Positions 1 to 5,873 of a stretch of DNA of 49,989 nt are shown here, piece by piece. The notes under the pieces are model-generated. The model did not search any database. It saw only the letters and a program-made list of their open reading frames with translations, and was not told where the DNA came from. Every line of letters begins with the position of its first letter. Within the stretch, counting starts at the first letter, position 1. Made by a program: the position numbers and the translations under genes. The stretch lies in the IMG/VR virus record IMGVR_UViG_2199352024_000001, positions 1 to 49,989 of that record. One strand, 5' to 3'. This stretch comes from a virus.

Positions 1-839
1 GGTACTGGATCGCTGTGTGTCACAACCGTGAAAGTTCAGGTGACTTCTCGGGTGTCCTCCATAATGGCGAGAAGATCATAGGTACTGGAAGGAAAACGAA
101 ACTCGTGCCAGCGGGCCGTGGCCCCTTCGATACGTGGGAGGACGCTGCTATCGACGCCCTGAGAATTAAACAGCTCGATCAAAAAGTCGAGTGGAACGTC
201 GGTAGATTTTGGTTTGAATGCGAACGTTTTAATGGGTTTGGCTACCGAAACAAGGGCGTACCGTCCCCTTATCTCTGGTCCCATACGAACCACTACAAAG
301 ATTATGCCAGTGACAATGACGCCGGAGGCGGGAAGTACGTAGCCGATCATGTTTATGATCCTAATGTCCGTGACACCCAATTTGGGTGTGCTGCTATCTT
401 GCTTGCCTTGATGACACTGGACTCTACCATACGCCTCGGTCGTCCCGGTCTACCTTCTTCGCAACCTGAGACACCAAAACCACAACCAAGTAAACCACAA
501 GGACAACCAGTACCGGGTACAAAACCAAATCCATCTAAGCCCGATCACGCATTGCTTGGTGGCGTTCTTGGAGCCGTTGGTGCTCTCGGAGTATGGCTCG
601 GCGAACACTGGTATCTCGCAGTTCCCGTAGCCATAGCCGTAGCTCTCTATAGCTGGCACCGATATAAAGCAAAGTCAAAGGCACTTCCAAAAGCAGAAGC
701 CCCCAAAGCTCCTGACGAAGTATCAGTATCACCCAAGGAACCTGAGCGATCAGAGACACAAGGTTCCCCTGTCGTGTCACCCCCCGAGATAGATACCATA
801 TCCCGAGAAGGGTCAGGGCAGACGCCAAAACCTGAATAA
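1..839 (+). CDS. Endolysin (muramidase-like), 3' part; gene continues from the right edge
   Basis: This is the C-terminal 279 codons of a 331-residue endolysin whose first 52 codons lie at 49833-49989. The first two bases complete a TGG codon begun by the last base of the window. The N-terminal domain has the muramidase signature V-P-W-Y-x-I-A followed by H-N-R-E-S-S, with the Glu (about residue 63) as presumed catalytic acid. Later motifs such as W-E-D-A-A-I-D-A-L and F-N-G-F-G-Y-R fit phage lysozyme-like enzymes that cleave murein. A Pro/Gln/Lys-rich linker (about residues 208-233) leads to one or two hydrophobic segments (about 237-270) and a charged tail, which is unusual for a soluble endolysin. 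A GTG at base 15 is not the start, because the frame is open upstream. The last 305 bases overlap a probable antisense gene. Confidence 0.9.
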   Translation, partial: YWIAVCHNRESSGDFSGVLHNGEKIIGTGRKTKLVPAGRGPFDTWEDAAIDALRIKQLDQKVEWNVGRFWFECERFNGFGYRNKGVPSPYLWSHTNHYKDYASDNDAGGGKYVADHVYDPNVRDTQFGCAAILLALMTLDSTIRLGRPGLPSSQPETPKPQPSKPQGQPVPGTKPNPSKPDHALLGGVLGAVGALGVWLGEHWYLAVPVAIAVALYSWHRYKAKSKALPKAEAPKAPDEVSVSPKEPERSETQGSPVVSPPEIDTISREGSGQTPKPE

Positions 840-849
840 ATAAATCCAT
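535..849 (-). CDS. Small membrane protein, antisense to the endolysin 3' end
   Basis: A 104-residue protein with two or three hydrophobic helices in the first 70 residues and a charged, Arg-rich tail. The pattern V-P-W-V-I-L then W-G-L-L-L-L then L-L-Y-I resembles small phage membrane proteins distantly like PnuC transporters, recognised from memory only. The ATG is preceded by GGAG five bases upstream. It is the last gene of the leftward arm and runs opposite to the endolysin C-terminal region, sharing 305 bp. The start lies just past the rightward terminator hairpin. Both strands look like plausible membrane proteins here. One could be a composition shadow, but the ribosome site and family-like pattern favour this frame being translated. 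Confidence 0.55.
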   Translation of the reverse strand: MDLFIQVLASALTLLGIWYLSRGVTRQGNLVSLIAQVPWVILILRQELWGLLLLEVPLTLLYIGASYRELRLWLRELRDTSVRRAILREHQRLQERHQAMRDRA

Positions 850-867
850 TACTACTCCAAAAGATTA

Positions 868-890
868 GGGGGCCTCGCGGCCCCCTTTTT
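868..890 (+). terminator. Rho-independent terminator of the late (rightward) operon
   Basis: A 7-bp GC stem (868-874 with 879-885) closes a TCGC tetraloop and is followed by five T on the plus strand. It lies 29 bases after the endolysin stop. The leftward strand lacks an immediate U-tract, so leftward transcripts should read through. Confidence 0.9.
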
Positions 891-892
891 CT

Positions 893-1039
893 TTACTCTT
901 CGATGATTTCGTCAATGGTTGGAACGGGCTTCCACAATTCAGTGAGTTCGTCGAAAGCTTCTAACCGAATAGAGCTTCGTTTTGTGGTGAGCCACCAACC
1001 TTTTTTAATACGAACAGTTCTGTACCATCTAATTTTCAT
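893..1039 (-). CDS. Small protein of 48 residues, unknown function
   Basis: An ATG-started frame of 48 codons filling the gap between the DUF5664 gene and the terminator. The N-terminus is basic and tryptophan-rich (M-K-I-R-W-Y-R-T-V-R then K-G-W-W-L), and the C-terminus is acidic and ends I-I-E-E. No strong ribosome site precedes the ATG. Its support comes from exact fit into an otherwise empty stretch of a densely packed operon and from a protein-like sequence. No family recognised. Confidence 0.5.
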   Translation of the reverse strand: MKIRWYRTVRIKKGWWLTTKRSSIRLEAFDELTELWKPVPTIDEIIEE

Positions 1040-1057
1040 TTGAATATCGCGTTATGG

Positions 1058-1474
1058 CTACTTAGCCGGGCTGTCAGTTCGTGGTCTGTCGTCTGTACCT
1101 CTTCCTTTGGCTTCGTAGAAGATAAGGAAGAAGAGATTGGTAGCGGCGTGCCACAAGTGGGACATACCTGTATCGGGGTCTTTGTTTTCACCTTCCCACC
1201 ATGCTGTTAGGTGCCGGACAGCACCATCGTAAGGACGGCTCCAATCCATACCGAGTTCCCAATTCCTTGGGGCGTACTTCTTGGCACCGTAGTTAAGGAC
1301 TTGGGCTACTGCTTTGACAGCAACCCAAGGGATCAAAGCGTAAGAGACTTTACCGGCATCAAACTTGACACCGCCTTTGGTAACGTCGTCGCTTTCTCGA
1401 AGCTGCTCAATCAAAAACTCTACCTCCATCACGTCTGTACCTAGGATATGCTCACCCGGAAGCCACTTAACCAT
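1058..1474 (-). CDS. DUF5664-like dATP/dGTP pyrophosphohydrolase-family protein
   Basis: A 138-residue protein matching the phage DUF5664 family, described as the N-terminal domain of dATP/dGTP diphosphohydrolases. Conserved elements are G-G-x-K-x-D-x-G-K near residues 34-42, L-N-Y-G-A-K-K-Y followed by N-W, R-H-L-x-A-W-W-x-G-E, and H-L-W-H-A-x-x-N. The acidic and His residues fit an all-alpha, metal-dependent nucleotide pyrophosphohydrolase. Its ATG overlaps the stop of the preceding 45-codon gene. With two deoxyribosyltransferase-like genes just upstream, it suggests dNTP pool handling. The family assignment is firmer than the substrate. Confidence 0.75.
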   Translation of the reverse strand: MVKWLPGEHILGTDVMEVEFLIEQLRESDDVTKGGVKFDAGKVSYALIPWVAVKAVAQVLNYGAKKYAPRNWELGMDWSRPYDGAVRHLTAWWEGENKDPDTGMSHLWHAATNLFFLIFYEAKGRGTDDRPRTDSPAK

Positions 1475-1604
1475 TTACCAATCCCATGGGGTCTATCCCG
1501 TAAGGATAAAATCCTGTGCCGACCCATTGATGGCCGTCCCAAACATAGACTTCACCAGTAACAGGGTTCACCCATTTTTCACCGACAGTAATTTTCGGGG
1601 TCAA
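1467..1604 (-). CDS. Small protein of 45 residues, TTG start
   Basis: A 45-codon frame starting with TTG, nine bases after a GGAGG ribosome site that lies inside the upstream DUF4406 gene. An in-frame stop just upstream of the TTG excludes a longer start. The stop overlaps the first codons of the DUF5664 gene, so the three genes are probably translationally coupled. The sequence is rich in Trp, Val and Gly (K-W-V-N-P-V-T-G-E-V-Y-V-W-D-G), typical of a small beta-rich phage protein. Function unknown. Confidence 0.6.
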   Translation of the reverse strand: MTPKITVGEKWVNPVTGEVYVWDGHQWVGTGFYPYGIDPMGLVNG

Positions 1605-1950
1605 GGTAGATTACCTCCAAGCCGAGAGCAACTGCCGTAGCGCGTTCAGCGTTAGCACCTTTTGAATTTTCCCATCCGGGGAGCAAAGCAATAGCGTCGG
1701 CGTGTGCGCAGATAAACGCAAGGTCAGCCCCCAGTGCTTCTCTAAGATTGAAGCCATGTTGGGATGCAGCAACGCTTTCATCACCCGTAGCGTTTCCCTT
1801 ACTGATATCAGTACCATGCTTCTCATTGTCTCGTTCAGCAGGGTTGAAAACAAAGTGACCAGCTTTACGAAGTTCAGCAGCAGCGGCGTAAAACGCCGGG
1901 AAGTTAAACTCCGGTATCCCTCTCATGGGTCCGGCGAGGTAAATCTTCAT
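1579..1950 (-). CDS. DUF4406 / nucleoside 2-deoxyribosyltransferase-like protein
   Basis: A 123-residue protein opening M-K-I-Y-L-A-G-P-M-R-G, the hallmark of the DUF4406 branch of the nucleoside 2-deoxyribosyltransferase superfamily. It continues with the F-N-F-P-A-F motif and, near the C-terminus, A-D-A-I-A-L-L-P-G-W-E-x-S-x-G-A-N-x-E. That Glu is probably the catalytic nucleophile of this fold. Members break or transfer N-glycosidic bonds of deoxynucleosides or their monophosphates. The ATG overlaps the stop of the upstream zinc-ribbon gene (ATGA). The true substrate cannot be read from sequence. Confidence 0.75.
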   Translation of the reverse strand: MKIYLAGPMRGIPEFNFPAFYAAAAELRKAGHFVFNPAERDNEKHGTDISKGNATGDESVAASQHGFNLREALGADLAFICAHADAIALLPGWENSKGANAERATAVALGLEVIYLDPENYCR

Positions 1951-2123
1951 CTGTACTCCTCAAATGTTGATTGTTGTTGAGCAGCAGAACCACTATAATT
2001 TTGGTTAACCTGTGACCAAATCGTAGACATACAAGACCCGCACAAAAAGTGTTCTTGACGTTCTGTTTTACTGCCGTTTACAGTCCACTTGACTTCAACA
2101 GGCTGTCCACAGCGGCATTTCAC
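1947..2123 (-). CDS. Small zinc-ribbon-like protein, 58 residues
   Basis: A GTG-started frame of 58 codons with overlapping junctions on both sides: GTGA with the stop of the upstream deoxyribosyltransferase-like gene and ATGA with the downstream DUF4406 gene. Cysteines occur as C-R-C near residues 3-5 and C-G-S-C near 28-31, enough for one zinc site. The C-terminus is Gln/Ser-rich. It may be a small nucleic-acid-binding or regulatory protein. Function unknown. Confidence 0.65.
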   Translation of the reverse strand: MKCRCGQPVEVKWTVNGSKTERQEHFLCGSCMSTIWSQVNQNYSGSAAQQQSTFEEYR

Positions 2124-2536
2124 TTCAAAGCCTCCAAAAATTCCTTTTGTGAAAAGAATACGTCAGTAGCAAAATTGTACATTACGTCGTATCGTTCTGG
2201 CACAGTATCAAAGAGGATATAAGCAGGCTTGCCAAGACCCACAGCGTACCCAAATTCCAGATGGCCAGATTTCCCGGCAGGAAGGACGAGAACGGCAGCA
2301 TTAACACGGCTAAGATGAAACTGGTCAAAAGCAAAAACATGACGAGCCGCTGCACCATTCAAAGCTTCCTTGTACGTTCTACCACGGAGGTTCTCGTACT
2401 TCTGCCATTCATCGTCTGCTTCGTGTCCTGCTCCGTACCAATCATCGAAAGCCTCCCAACCAATAGCCCGCAGCTTGTTACCAAGCTTAGGAACCTCCGG
2501 GTTACGGAGGCTCCCTATAAGATAAATACTCCGCAT
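2120..2536 (-). CDS. Nucleoside 2-deoxyribosyltransferase-like protein (second copy)
   Basis: A 138-residue protein beginning M-R-S-I-Y-L-I-G-S-L-R-N-P, with V-N-A-A-V-L-V-L-P-A-G-K-S-G-H-L-E-F-G near residues 78-96. This is the core of the nucleoside 2-deoxyribosyltransferase fold, and the Glu in H-L-E is the likely nucleophile. It differs clearly from the nearby DUF4406 protein, so the two probably act on different substrates. Its ATG overlaps the stop of the preceding 55-codon gene (TAATG). Likely role: nucleotide salvage or production of an unusual nucleotide. Confidence 0.7.
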   Translation of the reverse strand: MRSIYLIGSLRNPEVPKLGNKLRAIGWEAFDDWYGAGHEADDEWQKYENLRGRTYKEALNGAAARHVFAFDQFHLSRVNAAVLVLPAGKSGHLEFGYAVGLGKPAYILFDTVPERYDVMYNFATDVFFSQKEFLEALK

Positions 2537-2703
2537 TAATTAACTTTCTGAACCTCAAAAGACGACACAGGCAAGATCGTCTTCTTACCACCCTTGCCGT
2601 GTTCGATATACTCTACTAGAGCGTCGATCTCGTCAATAGTCTTAGTCGCAGCCAACGTGGCGACGAGGTTAAACCGGATTTGAGTTTTCTGTTCAGGGGT
2701 CAA
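2536..2703 (-). CDS. Small protein of 55 residues, TTG start
   Basis: A 55-codon frame starting with TTG that overlaps the TGA stop of the upstream DUF6899-like gene (TTGA). Its own stop overlaps the next ATG. The sequence starts M-T-P-E-Q-K-T-Q-I-R-F and contains helix-forming and acidic stretches, then a Gly/Lys-rich turn. The coupling on both sides and sensible composition support a real gene. No family recognised. Confidence 0.6.
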   Translation of the reverse strand: MTPEQKTQIRFNLVATLAATKTIDEIDALVEYIEHGKGGKKTILPVSSFEVQKVN

Positions 2704-2948
2704 AAGACATCTCCATTTTCTTTAATTTTCTTGTCTTCGTAAGGCGCTGCTACACGCCTGTAGAACTCTAGCTTAGCCCCTTCAAGGGCACCTAGAACAT
2801 CATTAATCTGTTGATAACGCTGACCGTTCCGATTGTAGTAATCCAAAATCAACTGAGTGATTTGAAAGTTAAGCTGACCGCCGTTTTCTGAGCTTTGTTC
2901 CAACGGCCAACCGAGGTACTCGCGCTCTTCTTGTTTCACATAAGGCAT
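2700..2948 (-). CDS. Conserved phage protein (DUF6899-like)
   Basis: An 82-residue protein of a small family common in tailed phages. It opens M-P-Y-V-K-Q-E-E-R, has the central segment Q-L-N-F-Q-I-T-Q-L-I and I-N-D-V-L-G-A-L-E-G-A-K-L-E-F-Y-R-R, and ends with P-Y-E-D-x-K-I-x-x-N-G-D-V. No function is established for the family, to my knowledge. It is coupled to the upstream 21-codon membrane peptide by TAATG and to the next gene by TTGA. Confidence 0.75.
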   Translation of the reverse strand: MPYVKQEEREYLGWPLEQSSENGGQLNFQITQLILDYYNRNGQRYQQINDVLGALEGAKLEFYRRVAAPYEDKKIKENGDVF

Positions 2949-3013
2949 TACTGAAACCTATACAGCAAATACAATGCTAGAATAATACCGCCACCTAAAA
3001 GAATAATCTCCAT
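2948..3013 (-). CDS. 21-residue single-span membrane peptide
   Basis: A tiny frame encoding a 21-residue peptide dominated by I, L and G with a C-terminal Y-R-F-Q. It is one continuous hydrophobic segment long enough to span a membrane. Both junctions are TAATG overlaps: with the stop of the zincin-like gene upstream and the start of the DUF6899-like gene downstream. This makes translation by re-initiation very plausible. Function unknown. Confidence 0.55.
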   Translation of the reverse strand: MEIILLGGGIILALYLLYRFQ

Positions 3014-3366
3014 TACTTCAAGCCTTTATTAATCCACGAAGTTAACCAAGGATTAGCAGCTAAGATTGTAACCAGTCCTTGCGACACGCCTTCTACTGTT
3101 TTTTCTTGAGGGTCAGTGTCGTCGATATCATGCAGCCAGTAAGCCGCATGTACGAGTTCGTGTAAAAAGGTTTCTACGACACAGGATGCGACCCTAGTTT
3201 CTAGTCTTGGTCTGGCAAGAGCAATCGTACTGTCAACAGGAGAGAACATACCTAAGACCAACTGGGTTCCAACGTACAGGTCTTCATCGAGTACTTGTAA
3301 CCGAAACTTATGTCCTCCAATAAACACAGTCTTAGGCAGAAGGTCTAGGAGTTTACTGGCTTTCAC
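3013..3366 (-). CDS. Zincin-like putative metalloprotease, copy 2 of a tandem pair
   Basis: A 117-residue protein with the zinc-protease motif F-L-H-E-L-V-H-A-A-Y-W near residues 67-77. A downstream Glu in T-V-E-G-V-S-Q-G could be the third ligand. The N-terminal half resembles the small beta-sheet region of SprT/ImmA-type domains. The last segment N-P-W-L-T-S-W-I-N-K-G-L matches the end of the neighbouring gene, showing that the two arose by duplication. It starts inside the stop of that neighbour (ATGA). Possible roles are cleavage of a host regulator or an inactive DNA-associated fold; the target is unknown. Confidence 0.65.
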   Translation of the reverse strand: MKASKLLDLLPKTVFIGGHKFRLQVLDEDLYVGTQLVLGMFSPVDSTIALARPRLETRVASCVVETFLHELVHAAYWLHDIDDTDPQEKTVEGVSQGLVTILAANPWLTSWINKGLK

Positions 3367-3728
3367 TTCAAACCCTTCTTACGGTCTGTAAGACCTTTCT
3401 TAATCCAATTAATCAGCTTAGGATTGTCTTGAAATAAGGCTACTAAAGCCGTACCAAAAGCTTCGACTACGGTTTCTTCGTCTGCCCGTTTCTTAAGCTT
3501 CCGCTCCGACCACATAGCGTGGCAAAGCTCATGGATCAATGTGTCTACAGCAAACTCACACGACGGAGCCTCAGCTTCGAGTTCTACCGTTTGCTTCTCG
3601 TAAGAGCATAGACCAGCACAACGCTCTCCATGCTCGTCCTTAAGATCAGGGACGATCACTATGGAGTACGTAAGTGTACCGACCTTAATCTTCTTAGGAA
3701 GAGCCGTGAGAAGTTCTTCTACAGTCAT
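3363..3728 (-). CDS. Zincin-like putative metalloprotease, copy 1 of a tandem pair
   Basis: A 121-residue protein with L-I-H-E-L-C-H-A-M-W near residues 64-73, the HExxH core of a zinc-dependent peptidase, followed by E-E-T-V-V-E-A-F-G-T-A-L with candidate third-ligand Glu residues. It is a paralogue of the next gene: same length, same motif position, same W-I-x-K-G-L C-terminus. The Lys-rich tail is specific to this copy. It is coupled to the HNH-like gene by TAATG. Confidence 0.65.
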   Translation of the reverse strand: MTVEELLTALPKKIKVGTLTYSIVIVPDLKDEHGERCAGLCSYEKQTVELEAEAPSCEFAVDTLIHELCHAMWSERKLKKRADEETVVEAFGTALVALFQDNPKLINWIKKGLTDRKKGLK

Positions 3729-3955
3729 TAGTGTTTCGCTCGGTTCTTACTCTTGCTAATCACCCGGAGGTTCTTTTTCTTATTATTCCTCGGGTTGCCG
3801 TCTTTGTGGTCTACGTCCTTACCGTCACCCTTACGAGCCTTGCCAGCGCGAACTGCGGCAGCACGGGCTTTGTTACGGGACATTCGATTTTTTACTTGTT
3901 CCGGCCTATTCTCATAAGCCGTGTCGTAACTGTAGTCTCGTTTCTTCTTTGTCAT
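3728..3955 (-). CDS. HNH-like small nuclease
   Basis: A 75-residue, very basic protein. The segment D-V-D-H-K-D-G-N-P-R-N-N-K-K-K-N-L-R-V (about residues 47-65) matches the D-H-x-x-G-x-x-x-N-N-x-x-x-N-L core of phage HNH endonucleases. An N-terminal zinc-binding extension is missing, so it is a minimal version. It may be a homing-type nuclease or a packaging or recombination accessory. Coupled by TAATG to the secreted protein gene upstream. Confidence 0.7.
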   Translation of the reverse strand: MTKKKRDYSYDTAYENRPEQVKNRMSRNKARAAAVRAGKARKGDGKDVDHKDGNPRNNKKKNLRVISKSKNRAKH

Positions 3956-4401
3956 TATTTTTTACTCTTACACAGAAGGTAAATTCTGTCAGCTTTCAGG
4001 TAAATCAAATCGGCTTGACGATCCCCATTTGAGCCATCCCACCCCTGCTCTTTAAGCATGTCTTGAAGCCAATCAGGATACAGCCGCCACAGAAGCCTAG
4101 TAGCGTCAGGTGAGTGGACGTTGCCAAAAGGTGTCACAAAGAACGGGGAATGAAAAGCAAGCCAGCCCCGCTCGGTAGCGCAGATATTCTCTGGCTCGAT
4201 TAGACCTGTAATCAACGTACACGCTGAAATACACATACCGTCGAGTTCAAACTTTGACTCGGCGTTTCTAGCGGCGTTGTACTTCTCAATGTGTTCAACA
4301 AGACTGCCGCCCGGATGCCATTGGATTTTTTCTGCTGCACTTGCATTCGCGACCATAGCAAGCAATCCAAAACCGATAAGCAGGGATTTAATAACATTCA
4401 T
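3955..4401 (-). CDS. Secreted/periplasmic protein, ClpP-like fold suspected
   Basis: A 148-residue protein with a clear Sec signal peptide: Lys near the start, hydrophobic core L-L-I-G-F-G-L-L-A-M-V, and a likely A-S-A cleavage site at about residue 22. The mature part has M-C-I-S-A-C-T-L-I-T-G and W-L-A-F-H-S-P. This resembles a rhizobial family of exported proteins with a Ser embedded in G-x-C-x-S-A-C, distantly like ClpP/enoyl-hydratase serine proteases. This is a family-level memory, not a search result. Export to the periplasm suggests a role in lysis or envelope change. Confidence 0.6.
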   Translation of the reverse strand: MNVIKSLLIGFGLLAMVANASAAEKIQWHPGGSLVEHIEKYNAARNAESKFELDGMCISACTLITGLIEPENICATERGWLAFHSPFFVTPFGNVHSPDATRLLWRLYPDWLQDMLKEQGWDGSNGDRQADLIYLKADRIYLLCKSKK

Positions 4402-4562
4402 TCCTTTTCCACCTTTGTTATGATTACAGTAAAATCATGGTCGTTGTCTATGGACTCAACGACTTCTTCATAATCGTGTATTAAAGACAAAGACCGAAGA
4501 TACAAAGTCAAAGCTTGATAAACGTGACTGTACACTAAATCTAATTCTTTGTATTTTTTCAT
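4398..4562 (-). CDS. Small protein of 54 residues
   Basis: A 54-codon frame with overlapping junctions at both ends (ATGA upstream, ATGA with the secreted protein gene). It is Tyr- and Leu-rich in the first half and acidic in the second, ending in a short strand-like stretch (D-F-T-V-I-I-T-K-V). Probably a small soluble helical protein. Not recognised. Confidence 0.6.
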   Translation of the reverse strand: MKKYKELDLVYSHVYQALTLYLRSLSLIHDYEEVVESIDNDHDFTVIITKVEKE

Positions 4563-4717
4563 AGTGGTTCTACCTCTGGTAGCTCTATAATGCCATCAGC
4601 TATAAGACGGTACAGAACCTCAGATTGCTCTATCCCCGCCAACTCTAGGATTTCCTCTAGAGTGTATGTTTGTAGCAGATGCTCGACCCTATCTTCTAGG
4701 GGATCGTATACTGTCAT
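4559..4717 (-). CDS. Small helix-turn-helix-like protein, 52 residues
   Basis: A 52-codon frame whose ATG overlaps the TGA of the exonuclease gene upstream and whose stop overlaps the next ATG. The middle section T-L-E-E-I-L-E-L-A-G-I then S-E-V-L-Y-R-L-I-A-D-G-I-I has the spacing of a helix-turn-helix followed by a short wing. It may be a small DNA-binding regulator. This is a shape-based guess. Confidence 0.6.
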   Translation of the reverse strand: MTVYDPLEDRVEHLLQTYTLEEILELAGIEQSEVLYRLIADGIIELPEVEPL

Positions 4718-5454
4718 GTCTTGATCTTTTCAATTTTACCAGAGTACCACGAACCACAATCGTTACAACGCCATCGTTGCCTCGTCTGGACTTTGGCGTA
4801 GTTAAACCCACGCCGTTGGACATTATGGCTGCCACACGTATGGCACCCTTCTTTATCGCCGTAGATAGTAAGATTAGGATGGCCTACAGCCCACGGACGG
4901 AGTTTAAGATACACACGTTCTAGAAGGAGGACATCTTGGATATTGTATTCTTTAAGTGTCTTCCAACTAGCTTCGTCCCCTGCCATACATCCTTTCCAAA
5001 CTGAAAAGCCAGTATGGGGTAGCTTAGACCCGACTTCGAGGTACTCTCCAAGATCGCCGAGTTTATTGCTCTCGAACTTAAAATGCTTCTTCGCCGCTTT
5101 GAGTGTGTCGAAGGTTTTGTATGTCGATGGAGGCAGTAAATCGTGTATAATGAAACGTGCATTACTTTTCTTTACGTCGAAGGCGTCGCCGTTATGGGCG
5201 ACAATGATATCAGCTTCATCGAAGACTTGCCACAAATCTTGAAGTAGCCTACGATCTGAGTAAGGGTCTTTAGAATAATCTTTGTAATCATTAAGCCCTT
5301 TACAATAAATCTCGGGAGCTTCTAGCCACTTCCAAGCGTAACTCAGCATAAACCACTGGCGCTCGAAAGCTATGACGTTCTGTTCCCACTTACCCCATGT
5401 GTAGCCGAGGTTGGGTGCCGTCTCGATATCTAGTAAGGCGATTTTTGCTGTCAA
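4714..5454 (-). CDS. DnaQ-like 3'-5' exonuclease with C-terminal zinc ribbon
   Basis: A 246-residue protein. The N-terminal RNase H-like exonuclease domain shows A-L-L-D-I-E-T-A-P (ExoI, residues 6-14), V-A-H-N-G-D-A-F-D (ExoII, about 85-93) and Y-N-I-Q-D-V-L-L-L-E (ExoIII, about 171-180). The D, E, D and D needed for two-metal catalysis are all present. The C-terminus carries C-x2-C (C-H-T-C) and C-x2-C (C-N-D-C), a zinc ribbon for nucleic acid binding. It starts with TTG in a TTGA overlap with the endonuclease VII gene. Likely role: DNA degradation or repair alongside the Cas4-like nuclease and endonuclease VII. Confidence 0.85.
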   Translation of the reverse strand: MTAKIALLDIETAPNLGYTWGKWEQNVIAFERQWFMLSYAWKWLEAPEIYCKGLNDYKDYSKDPYSDRRLLQDLWQVFDEADIIVAHNGDAFDVKKSNARFIIHDLLPPSTYKTFDTLKAAKKHFKFESNKLGDLGEYLEVGSKLPHTGFSVWKGCMAGDEASWKTLKEYNIQDVLLLERVYLKLRPWAVGHPNLTIYGDKEGCHTCGSHNVQRRGFNYAKVQTRQRWRCNDCGSWYSGKIEKIKT

Positions 5455-5873
5455 CGCTTCTTCTTCCTGCGCCTTCTTATGGGGCGCTTTTCAGGGACAA
5501 ACCAACCAGTATGCCCTGCGTCTAAGTAACGTCCAGCCCTGTAGAAGATTTCTGGATCAACCCGTCTTCCGATAACGTAACGGTTGCAGTGGATGCACAG
5601 AAGCCCCCTGATCTCGCCGGTTCGATGATTATGGTCAACCGCGAGTTTGGTTTTGAACTCCGTATGCGGCCTGAGACATACTCCGCAATTTCCGTTTTGT
5701 TTGGAAAGTAATTGAAGGTATTGTTCTTCACCAATGCCGTAGAACCTTTGTAAGTGTCTCTCTCTGGCCGAAGTTTTCTTGCTTGGGCAAAGTCGTCGTA
5801 CATTTCGTCTAGAAGTTTGTCTCGGATGCTGCCCATTAATCTTCCTGCGCTTCTTCGAGTGTGATTTCGTCAA
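5451..5873 (-). CDS. Recombination endonuclease VII-like nuclease (start uncertain)
   Basis: Up to 140 residues. The core C-G-V-C, L-A-V-D-H-N-H-R-T-G-E-I-R-G-L-L-C and I-H-C-N is the zinc-bound His-Me-finger nuclease of the T4 endonuclease VII family, which resolves branched DNA before packaging. The Arg-rich ends are expected for a DNA-junction enzyme. The only canonical start in this frame is a TTG inside the upstream gene with no ribosome site. An ATG at 5836 with AGGA and a TAATG junction lies in a different frame, giving M-G-S-I-R-D-K-L-L-D-E. Either the TTG is used, or a -1 shift or sequence error near 5780 joins the two frames. Confidence 0.8.
   Translation of the reverse strand: MTKSHSKKRRKINGQHPRQTSRRNVRRLCPSKKTSARERHLQRFYGIGEEQYLQLLSKQNGNCGVCLRPHTEFKTKLAVDHNHRTGEIRGLLCIHCNRYVIGRRVDPEIFYRAGRYLDAGHTGWFVPEKRPIRRRRKKKR

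Noticed and set aside
36-380. A 114-codon minus-strand frame opposite the endolysin catalytic domain
   Set aside because: The plus strand has the muramidase motifs; no start signal supports the antisense frame, unlike the one at 535-849.
868-890. The endolysin terminator as bidirectional
   Set aside because: On the minus strand the stem is followed by CTAATC rather than a T-run, so leftward termination is not supported.
5522-5836. The full 104-codon frame from ATG 5836 as a separate gene
   Set aside because: Only its first 20-odd residues look protein-like; the rest is antiphase to the conserved endonuclease VII core. Kept only as a possible alternative start in a finding.
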